NCBI RefSeq assembly: GCF_035784015.1
Contig: NZ_JALKOW010000005.1
Length of the DNA: 64,000 bases
Direction: 5' to 3' (one strand)
Source of the DNA: Comamonas sp009360615
GTDB lineage: Bacteria; Pseudomonadota; Gammaproteobacteria; Burkholderiales; Burkholderiaceae_C
Under the pieces are notes generated by a model. The model made no database searches. It was not told where the DNA came from and saw only the letters and a program-made list of their open reading frames with translations. The position numbers and the translations under genes are program-made. Below, one piece after another: positions 55,728 through 62,508 of this stretch (positions within the stretch are counted from its first letter, which is position 1; each line of letters starts with the position of its first letter).

Positions 55728-55976
55728 CTTTCGGCTCACCTATACTGGGTTCACTCGCTGCATCGGCCGTTCGCCCCGGCAGCGCCTGTCTGACACGTAT
55801 GCCGCCCCTTGGCCGCAGGTAACCGCTCTTCCAGGAAGGTACGCGGTGGTCACACCCCTCTCGGCGAACTCTCCAGATCCTGAAGAACCTTGTGGATCTT
55901 CGTTGCCCCTGCACACCAGGGTCTTCTCAGTCTCTTGCGACAGCCTCCCCGGTCGAGTGAGCGGCGGTTCGTTTGC
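55728..55976 (+). promoter_or_regulatory. Conserved promoter and leader of module C
   Basis: Homologous to 16851-17114 along most of its length, including AACCAA, TATACT (55741-55746), the CAGCGCCTGTCTGACAC and TGCCGCCCCTTGGCCGCAGG blocks, and the AGATCC/GGATCT stem (55875-55899). The gene it leads into is now wrecked, yet the leader remains well conserved. Confidence 0.65.
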
Positions 55977-56171
55977 ATGCCGCGAAAAATCATGCCTGAG
56001 CAGATTGGAAGCCATGTGGTCACGTCTCTCATCTTGGCGAACCCAAGTGTCTGGTTCACTACCGCTGTCTCTATTCATCGTGGAACGCATGACCGAATTT
56101 TTCGAATGAGTCACTGGCCTCTAAATGCGCTTTGGCGGTACATCCGTGCATGGTGCTGGGGCATTCGATGA
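55977..56171 (+). pseudogene. Wrecked copy of the ~72-aa small protein (module C)
   Basis: It reads MPRKIMPEQIGSHVVTSLIL and TTAVSIHRGTHDRIFR in one frame, matching the paralogs. It then continues only in another frame (ESLASKCALA, then MVLGHSM, against ESLASSYALTEGRNMVL). A small deletion with frameshift has removed the VPQFSD region. No IF-1 gene follows; the RRM gene does, 138 nt later. Confidence 0.7.
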
Positions 56172-56309
56172 CTTCAGATGTGTCATTTTTTATCCCTCAG
56201 TAGAAGCTTTGGCTACTGACTAATCTTCACCAAAGCAATCTCGTGGTTCTCTTGGGAATCATCTTTCGCTCCGAAATATACGTGGCGAAATTCACTTAGA
56301 AGGTACTCC

Positions 56310-56561
56310 ATGCAAAGCAATCTCTACGTTTCGAATCTTGGCTATGGCATCGACCGCGAACTGCTGAAAACACATTTTTCAAGCTGCGGAGATGTCCTGT
56401 CCTCCGAAGTGATAACAGACCGCAATACCGGTCAATCGCGCGGCTTCGGCTTTGTCGAGATGGGCACGGCTGCCCAAGCCAAAGCGGCAATCGATGCCCT
56501 CAATGATCAGTCATTGGGGGGCCGAGTGATCTCTGTATCGCTAGCCAACGCTCGCAAGTAA
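56310..56561 (+). CDS. Single-RRM RNA-binding protein (module C)
   Basis: An 83-residue single-RRM protein, the same length as and closely similar to the module B protein: RNP2 LYVSNL, RNP1 RGFGFVEM, ending LGGRVISVSLANARK. An AGAAGG-like site precedes the ATG and a strong terminator follows 20 nt after the stop. The small-protein gene upstream is wrecked and IF-1 is absent. The RRM gene is intact, so it seems to be the part of the module under selection here. Expected role: RNA chaperone or post-transcriptional regulator. Confidence 0.92.
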   Translation: MQSNLYVSNLGYGIDRELLKTHFSSCGDVLSSEVITDRNTGQSRGFGFVEMGTAAQAKAAIDALNDQSLGGRVISVSLANARK

Positions 56562-56580
56562 TTTTTACTTCGCGCCAAAA

Positions 56581-56611
56581 GCCCACATCTGCAAAGATGT
56601 GGGCTTTTTTT
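56581..56611 (+). terminator. Terminator of module C
   Basis: GCCCACATCT and AGATGTGGGC form a perfect 10-bp stem with a GCAA tetraloop and a long T-run. Confidence 0.95.
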
Positions 56612-56612
56612 C

Positions 56613-57524
56613 TTCAAGTCCAGCTCAATACGCCTCTTTGAGCGGTTTCACTATTTTGGCGGACCCCCATGGCTGTCATTTGGGGGCAATGTCAAGCGTC
56701 AAGAGCTGAAATTTTGAGTGCTGCGACCGCATCGTGAAATTTCGCTCCCGATCGGGATTTGCCGGCTCCTACGACGAAGCATGTCCCGTCTGTCCCTGAT
56801 GTAATCAGATGAGACCGGTTATTGGCAGGGTGTGGCCGCTCCCTTTCCGCCTCGTGGGGCGGCGTTGAGCCGGAACGGTGGCCTTGCCATATGGGTCGGT
56901 GCGGATGGATGCGCTACAGCAACAGCCACGCAGCAGCCCGCTGGAGCGAATAAGCCGAAGGATGATGACTTTGAACGGGCGTGTGCGCACGCGTAATTCG
57001 AAAAAGGCTAGGAACGCAGTCTGTGGATCAGCCTTTGCAATGAAATTCTCTGTGCACTTCTTCATCCTTCTGATCGCATAGCAGGAGAGACAGCCATTGA
57101 AAATGCTCATGTCACGGGCAACCTCAGCCTGTTCGTTCGGGCCCTGCACGGTGCCCGCGTCCAGTCCCGCACGCAGGTCAGGCGCACAAACTCATCGGGT
57201 TGCGATGCAACGGGCTAAGAGGGCTCGTTCGAACAGAAGGACTGGACAACCCTGCAAGCCCTATGCGGATGCTCACGATCACGATCACGATCACGATCAG
57301 GCATTCAGGGACTTTGTCATGGCTTGCTCCTCTGCACCGATGCAGCGGACACGGGCGACGATCGACACTGAGTCGAATGCAATCGCATCGGTCAGGCGTG
57401 GGCGTGAGCGCCATCCCTGGCGACGTGACAACCCGTTAGAAGAGGCCGAAGAGATGATGAGGGGCCATTGGGCGGCCGGCAGCAGCTTCGGTACCTGAGA
57501 GTCGAGTGCCCGAAATCGATGTCC
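56613..57524. other. Stretch without a convincing gene
   Basis: About 900 nt. The only distinct feature is four copies of the hexamer CACGAT at 57274-57297. No gene recognised. Confidence 0.45.
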
Positions 57525-57710
57525 GCAAAGAAAAAGCCCGCGAGCGGTTGCTGCAGGCTTGAAGAAAGAGCCGGTGACCGTGTCGTGTCTTGCCTGGGGA
57601 AAGGTCAGAAATGAAGGGAGGAGGAAGTCCCAGGCCCGGCGTAACAGGTAGATGGCTCCGGATTCTGCACGAAGCTTTTTCGACGATCAATACGAATTGG
57701 GCCTGCACAA
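57525..57710 (-). repeat. Intergenic repeat family R, copy 3
   Basis: Same block order as the copies at 41227 and 41507: AAAAAGCCCGCGAGCGGTTG (a minus-strand terminator with imperfect stem), GCCGGTGACC, a purine tract, CCCAGGCCCGGCG, ACAGGTAGATGGC, ATTCTGCACGA and a distal TACGAATTGGGC. Confidence 0.72.
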
Positions 57711-57907
57711 AGCCAAGCCCCACCATCTGCCGTGATCCTTTGCCAAGGCACGGAGGCCACACCGTGCTCTTGACCGATGACAGCCCTGGCCCCTTTCCCT
57801 GACTAACGTACCTGCTCGTCAGTCACGGCAGATGGCTCGCCAGAGCCTATAGGAAGCCTGAACGCAGCCGCATGCCGGGAAATCGATCCTGTCTCGACTA
57901 TCGAGAC
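57711..57907. other. Short spacer between repeat R copy 3 and a minus-strand terminator
   Basis: No gene seen. Confidence 0.4.
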
Positions 57908-57930
57908 GAAAAAAGCCGCCCTAGGGCGGC
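57908..57930 (-). terminator. Minus-strand terminator downstream of the repeat S ORF
   Basis: GCCGCC, CTAG, GGCGGC on the minus strand, followed by TTTTTT. It lies 85 nt beyond the stop of the small ORF at 58015-58104. Confidence 0.85.
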
Positions 57931-58014
57931 ATTGATGCTTGTCGCAAGGCTGTCGGGCTATGCAGCGAGACGGTGAATCAGAACAAAGCCCTCCTGCGGC
58001 TGCTATGGCCTGCG

Positions 58015-58104
58015 TTACGGCTGCTCCTCCTCGTTCTTTCCCTTTGGGACAAGGGGAATGTCTTGCTGCTTTGGAGCCGGTATCCCATCGGTCATAAAAA
58101 ACAT
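58015..58104 (-). CDS. Candidate 29-aa small protein within repeat S, copy 2
   Basis: It reads MFFMTDGIPAPKQQDIPLVP then KGKNEEEQP and stop. It aligns without gaps with the ORF at 42176-42286 up to the common EQP. A terminator lies downstream. There is no clear ribosome site, so coding status is uncertain. Confidence 0.38.
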   Translation of the reverse strand: MFFMTDGIPAPKQQDIPLVPKGKNEEEQP

Positions 58105-58262
58105 GAGCTTCAAGGTGTCCCAGAAAGATGGTGTAGAGAGAGGAATCGGGTTACCTGACAAATAGAGCTCCGGTCTGGGGTGGCTGATCAAGATTGAGCG
58201 CCTGATCCGACAGTACTCCTTTTAATGACCTTAAACGGTGCCCTTGAAAAATAGACGGCTGT
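58015..58262 (-). repeat. Intergenic repeat family S, copy 2 (leader plus small ORF)
   Basis: Homologous to 42176-42432, with the same order of blocks. This copy has a terminator downstream, suggesting that the unit is a transcribed gene with a ~150-nt leader. Confidence 0.7.
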
Positions 58263-58923
58263 AGTGATGTCAAAACTGCAACTGCTGCTGCCCAGGGGGC
58301 GCCGAGCCAGGCGGAGCAAAGTGCATGCACATCGAATTGCTGCCAAGGCGTTCACATTTCCATCTTGAATGCAAGCCGCAGAATCGTGTTGCAAGGCACT
58401 CTGGCCTGTGCCGGGGGGCGCGGTGCCTTTCCTGGCGCGTCTGCGCCTCAACCCGGACGGGGCCAGACTTCGCGTGGGAGTTCGACCGCCGCAGAACCTC
58501 CCGCCGCGGCGCCAGCGCAGGACGCCCAGGCCGAGGGGGAGGGCCCAGGTGGGCCGACGACGATCTCCAGGGGCGGAACACTGGCTCGGTCCAGCCTGGC
58601 ATGAGCTTCCCTGCTGGCTGTCTGCTGCTGCGCAACGACAGACAAGCGAATCGCGGTGCAGCAGCCTGCAGACGCGCACGGAATAAAACTTGAAATAATA
58701 AGGTTTGTCTTTTTTATGGAAAAGTATTATGATGGGCCTCGTTTGCAGACTTCGCCCCGTTGTTCTGCAGCGTCTTCCAGGGACTAACGTCCGCCAGCGA
58801 AGAAATTATCGCGAGACATCTCGCACCGTTGGCTGTAGAGCAGCAGCCAATCGAGTTATCGAAAGCTCATGCGGGCCGCTCGGCCTGCTCTGATTGAACT
58901 AGATTCCACTGACTCCTATCGCC
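58263..58923. other. Stretch upstream of module D, with an AT-rich promoter-like patch
   Basis: No gene recognised in 58263-58680. At 58683-58735 an AT-rich patch (TTGAAA, then TATTAT) probably holds the module D promoter, giving a leader of about 180 nt. Confidence 0.45.
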
Positions 58924-59130
58924 ATGGGCAAGTACTTTGTTACGCCCGCATCACACAAGACCCACTGTGGTCGCTTTCAAGCTTCCTTCGCACTTCAGCG
59001 CACCAGGCAAAACAGCAGCTACTGCCGTGTTTTTCGCTTTGACAAGACATTTGCCTCGACTGAAGCAGCAAAGATCTTTGCTGTCACGCAAGGCTGGTTG
59101 CATACCGCCATGCAGCCCTCCATGTGCTGA
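58924..59130 (+). CDS. Divergent member of the ~70-aa small protein family (module D)
   Basis: A 68-residue protein beginning MGKYFVTPASHKTHCGRFQA. It aligns with the family: YFVTP against YVVTP, GRFQASFALQR against GKFLAAVSIRR, CRVFRFDKTFAS against DRVIRFVPQFSD, AAKIFAVTQGW against ASSYALTEGR. Similarity is modest but continuous and runs in the same order. It lies 108 nt before an RRM gene, reproducing the small protein/RRM pairing without IF-1. The ribosome site is weak. Confidence 0.65.
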   Translation: MGKYFVTPASHKTHCGRFQASFALQRTRQNSSYCRVFRFDKTFASTEAAKIFAVTQGWLHTAMQPSMC

Positions 59131-59238
59131 GTTGCCAGCAAGCACTCCACTTCAAGTGGTTGCTGCGGACTCCCGCTCCCACTGCCACATTCAAACGACG
59201 CATCAATCCTTGATACGTCATCACTAGAAAAGGCTCCC

Positions 59239-59580
59239 ATGAGCACCAAAATTTACGTCGGCAACCTGCCTTACTCCGTGACCGATTCCAATCTGAGAAA
59301 CAACTTTGCAGAGTTCGGAACCGTTACCTCTGCCAAAGTCATGATGGATCGCGAGAGCGGCCGTTCTAAAGGTTTTGCATTTGTAGAAATGACGTCTGCC
59401 GACGAATGTCAAGCAGCTATTGCTGCTTTGCACGGCATGTCCGTTGATGGACGTTCGATCGTTGTCAATCTTGCGAAACCCCGTGAGGAAGGTCGTGGAT
59501 TTGGGGGCAGTCGCGAATTCCGCGCCAGCTCTCGTCCCAACGTTGGCTATGGCAACGACGGATACGGCGGTGGCTACTGA
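59239..59580 (+). CDS. RRM RNA-binding protein with Gly-rich tail (module D)
   Basis: A 113-residue protein. RRM: RNP2 IYVGNL (residues 5-10) and RNP1 KGFAFVEM (about 44-51). A Gly/Arg/Tyr tail follows (EEGRGFGGSREF, ending YGNDGYGGGY). This layout equals the cyanobacterial cold-induced Rbp proteins, where the glycine-rich tail aids RNA binding. It is more divergent from the other two RRM proteins here than they are from each other. A terminator follows at 59600. Confidence 0.92.
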   Translation: MSTKIYVGNLPYSVTDSNLRNNFAEFGTVTSAKVMMDRESGRSKGFAFVEMTSADECQAAIAALHGMSVDGRSIVVNLAKPREEGRGFGGSREFRASSRPNVGYGNDGYGGGY

Positions 59581-59599
59581 TCTGGCCAGATATCCCCAG

Positions 59600-59628
59600 A
59601 AAAAAGCCCTCAGCTCGAGGGCTTTTTT
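59600..59628 (+). terminator. Terminator of module D
   Basis: GCCCTC and GAGGGC with a 5-nt loop, extended by A-run/T-run pairing and a T tail. Confidence 0.92.
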
Positions 59629-59909
59629 ATTCCTTGAGTGAGGCGACTGCTAGAGCCTGCAGGCTGCTGGCGCACCTCTCATGAGGTGCACGTATGGAGG
59701 AGTGCAGCCTTCGAGTCCGGCTTGTGGTTGCGCTGGCTGACGTCAAGTCCACGATGTCCGTGCCTGTGACGCTCATCCTTGCCATCAGCATGTCGGCTGT
59801 CGAACAGAGCAGGGACAGAAAAACAAAAAAGCAGTTCCCGGCGAATTATGGCTTCACAGGATGTTTCTTCGGTTATGGTAGGTCACTTAAACCATTAAGG
59901 AAGCGCCTG

Positions 59910-60056
59910 ATGCCAAAACCCAACTACCAATTCGAAAAAAGGCAGCGGGAACTAGAGAAAAAGAAAAAGAAGGCCGAGAAGGCTCAGCGCAAAGCGGCTG
60001 AGTCCGAAACCGTTGCGCCAGTCCTGAGCTCTGGGGCATTGGTTGAAAACAAGTAG
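59910..60056 (+). CDS. Small Lys-rich conserved protein (48 aa)
   Basis: A 48-residue protein starting MPKPNYQFEKRQRELEKKKK with a highly charged helix and a short C-terminal tail. This MPKPNYQFEKRQ type is a small conserved hypothetical protein of betaproteobacteria. Basic, probably helical, function unknown. An AAGGAAG site precedes the ATG. The frame is open to 59694, but only this part is family-like. Confidence 0.78.
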   Translation: MPKPNYQFEKRQRELEKKKKKAEKAQRKAAESETVAPVLSSGALVENK

Positions 60057-60201
60057 ATAGGGGAAAGGCTTGGTGTGGTGCGACCTTTGAGAGTTTCAAA
60101 AAAGTCGCGGTGACATGCCTTGCAGAGGGGGACTTCGAGTGTCCCCTGTTTCCTTGATGTGGGAGGCCACAGCGAAATTCGGCGTCGCCCCGGTCGGTAT
60201 A

Positions 60202-60236
60202 CACAAGAAAAAAGCCTGCAATTGCAGGCTTTTTTG
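60202..60236. terminator. Strong bidirectional terminator
   Basis: AAAAAAGCCTGCA and its complement form a perfect palindromic stem centred at 60221. T-runs lie on both strands. Confidence 0.92.
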
Positions 60237-60342
60237 TGTTTCTATTCAGGACCGCTTGTCTGAGAGCTGTTTGAGGCAGCCTTATCGTAGCGCGCAACCC
60301 GCTCCACTGTTTGCGTGGGACCTGCGTGAAACCTAGTTGTTA

Positions 60343-60418
60343 TGGTGCCGGAGACATGAATCGAACACGCGACCTTCTCATTACGAATGAGCTGCTCTAC
60401 CGACTGAGCTACACCGGC
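60343..60418 (-). tRNA. tRNA-Thr (CGT)
   Basis: A 76-nt cloverleaf with CGT anticodon in a TTCGTAA loop and encoded CCA. D, anticodon and T arms fold. The acceptor stem has one U-U mismatch at position 6:67. Confidence 0.95.
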
Positions 60419-60431
60419 GATAAGCTATAGA

Positions 60432-61454
60432 TTATAGCGCTTTTTCATCGGCTTCGAGATGATAGCGGGTCACACGCTCCACTTCATTCTTGGAGCCGAG
60501 CACGACGCTCACACGCTCGTGCAGCTGTGTGGGCTGGATGTCGAGGATGCGCTGGCGGCCGTTGGTGGCCATGCCGCCGGCCTGCTCCACCAGCCAGCTC
60601 ATGGGGTTGGCTTCGTACATCAGGCGCAGCTTGCCTGCCTTTTGCGGCTCGCGCTTGTCCCAGGGGTACATGAAGATGCCGCCGCGGCACAGGATGCGGT
60701 GTACGTCGGCCACCATGGCTGCGACCCAGCGCATATTGAAGTTCTTGCCGCGCGGGCCATCGGCACCTGCCAGGCATTCGTCCACATAGCGCTTCACGGG
60801 CGCATCCCAGTGGCGCATATTGGACATGTTGATGGCGAACTCCTTGGTGTCTTCGGGGATCTTGACGTTTTCCTCGATGAGCACGAATGAGCCTTGCTCG
60901 CGGTCCAGCGTGAACATGGAAACGCCGTCACCCACGGTCAGCACCAGGGTGGTCTGGGGGCCGTAGATGCAGTAGCCCGCTGCCACCTGCTGGGTACCGG
61001 GCTGCATGAAGTCGCTGTCATGAACGCCCGGGTGGCCTTCGGGCTTTTTGAGCACGCTGAAAATGGTGCCGATGGACATGTTGATGTCGATGTTGGACGA
61101 GCCGTCCAGGGGGTCGAACATCAGCAGGTACTCACCCTGGGGGTAGCGGTTGGGCACCACATAGATGCCTTCCATTTCTTCCGACGCCATGGCCGCCAGG
61201 TGGCCGCCCCACTCATTGGCTTCGATCAGGGTTTCGTTGGCGATGATGTCCAGCTTCTTCTGCACTTCACCTTGCACGTTCTCGCTGCCGGCCGTGCCCA
61301 TGACATCACCGAGCTCGCCCTTGTTCACGGCAAAGCTGATGCGCTTGCAGGCGCGGGCGACCACTTCCAGCAGCAGACGCAGCTGGCCGGGGATGAGTCC
61401 GTCCACGCGTTGCTGCTCGACCAGGTAGCGGGTCAGGCTGATGTTTTTCTTCAT
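60432..61454 (-). CDS. fbp: Class I fructose-1,6-bisphosphatase
   Basis: A 340-residue class I FBPase, a gluconeogenic enzyme hydrolysing fructose 1,6-bisphosphate to fructose 6-phosphate. The metal-binding motif is DPLDGSSNIDINMSIGTIFS. ASEEMEGIY lies upstream of it, and GKLRLMYEANPMSWLVEQAG near the C-terminus is the substrate-binding signature. Length is normal for the family. It lies 56 nt before a TPR-protein gene end on the same strand and just upstream of tRNA-Thr. Confidence 0.97.
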   Translation of the reverse strand: MKKNISLTRYLVEQQRVDGLIPGQLRLLLEVVARACKRISFAVNKGELGDVMGTAGSENVQGEVQKKLDIIANETLIEANEWGGHLAAMASEEMEGIYVVPNRYPQGEYLLMFDPLDGSSNIDINMSIGTIFSVLKKPEGHPGVHDSDFMQPGTQQVAAGYCIYGPQTTLVLTVGDGVSMFTLDREQGSFVLIEENVKIPEDTKEFAINMSNMRHWDAPVKRYVDECLAGADGPRGKNFNMRWVAAMVADVHRILCRGGIFMYPWDKREPQKAGKLRLMYEANPMSWLVEQAGGMATNGRQRILDIQPTQLHERVSVVLGSKNEVERVTRYHLEADEKAL

Positions 61455-61509
61455 GTTTCAACTCCTTGAAATTCGATGCAAATTTGAAATGGGCCGGGGG
61501 CTGGCACGA

Positions 61510-62508
61510 TCACTTGCCAGGATGCCGAGCATTGCGTTGCTCCAGTTCGGCCAGCAGCTCCCTTGCGCGGGCTTGATGCTCGCTGTCTTTCTGGCTCAAC
61601 GCGTATTGTTCATAGCGGGCCAGCCATTGGCGGGCCTGCGGTTCCTGCTGTTGCTCATGGGCAAGGACCATGAGCTGGAAATAGCTGTCGTAGACGGTGA
61701 CATGGTCCTGTGCCGTTTGCGCAATCTGCAGGCGTTCCTGAAGATAGGCCGCAGCCTGCTTCAGATCCCCCAGTTCATAGCAATTTTGCGCGATATTGGT
61801 GAGCACGCCCCGTAGCTGTGGCAGCTTGCCCATGGCGCTGAGGCGTGCACGCGCGATGGGAAGCAGCCGCTCGTTGGCCAGCCTAGCCTCGCGAAATCGC
61901 CCCAGCTCATGCAGCAGATAGCCTTCGTCCTCGTAGACGCCGAGAATTTGCATCTGGCTGGGAAAATCCAGGGCCCGGGCAGGCTTCACGCTGGAGTCCC
62001 AGCGCATCTCGGCCGGTAGTCTGGCAATCTGAGGCAGCGGGTACAGAGCCTGAAAGGCCTTGACCTGCCTGAGCGCCGCCACATGCTGACCGGCGTCCGC
62101 CAGCCAGCGGATGCCGGAGTAGCGCAGGAAGAATTGCGCATAGGACAGCTCGGTGTCTGCCTGGGGGCCGGGCAGAGCGGCCAGCGCGGAGCCGGCAGCC
62201 TTGGCAGCCTCCTCGGGCATGTTGCGGCGTGCATAGACGCTGGCTTGTGTGTAGTAGAGCCGGAAGGCGTCACGAGCAACGACTCCAGGCGTTTTCAGCA
62301 ATGGCTCCAGCGCCTGCAGATCGGCACTCATGGCACGCCCGCTGAAGCTGCCGCCTTCGCTGAAGACGGTGGCATACAAGGGCGCGAAACGGGCTTCGAA
62401 TCCCGCAGCGGATCTGGCGGCCTGAGCGCTCGGCGACATGCTCGCCGCAGCGACGGCAAGGGCCTGGAAGCCCCGGGCCGTGTGTCGCGCAAGCATGTGC
62501 AGGTCCAT
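61510..62508 (-). CDS. TPR-containing, probably exported hypothetical protein
   Basis: A 332-residue protein with an N-terminal export-type sequence (ALAVAAASMSPSAQA). Helical TPR-like repeats follow, for example LGVYEDEGYLLHELGRFREA, LTNIAQNCYELGDLKQAAAY, and a charged C-terminal helix (EHQARARELLAELEQRNA). TPR arrays mediate protein contacts; the partner is unknown. Its ATG overlaps the pepN stop by one base (TGATG), so it is translationally coupled to pepN. Confidence 0.8.
   Translation of the reverse strand: MDLHMLARHTARGFQALAVAAASMSPSAQAARSAAGFEARFAPLYATVFSEGGSFSGRAMSADLQALEPLLKTPGVVARDAFRLYYTQASVYARRNMPEEAAKAAGSALAALPGPQADTELSYAQFFLRYSGIRWLADAGQHVAALRQVKAFQALYPLPQIARLPAEMRWDSSVKPARALDFPSQMQILGVYEDEGYLLHELGRFREARLANERLLPIARARLSAMGKLPQLRGVLTNIAQNCYELGDLKQAAAYLQERLQIAQTAQDHVTVYDSYFQLMVLAHEQQQEPQARQWLARYEQYALSQKDSEHQARARELLAELEQRNARHPGK

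Noticed and set aside
57274..57297. Four CACGAT hexamers as a regulatory array or His/Asp metal-binding peptide
   Set aside because: Too short, with no supporting gene or promoter; probably low-complexity drift.
60343..60418. Possible tRNA pseudogene because of the U-U mismatch in the acceptor stem
   Set aside because: All other stems and loops, the anticodon and the CCA end are normal; one mismatch near the base of the acceptor stem is tolerable.
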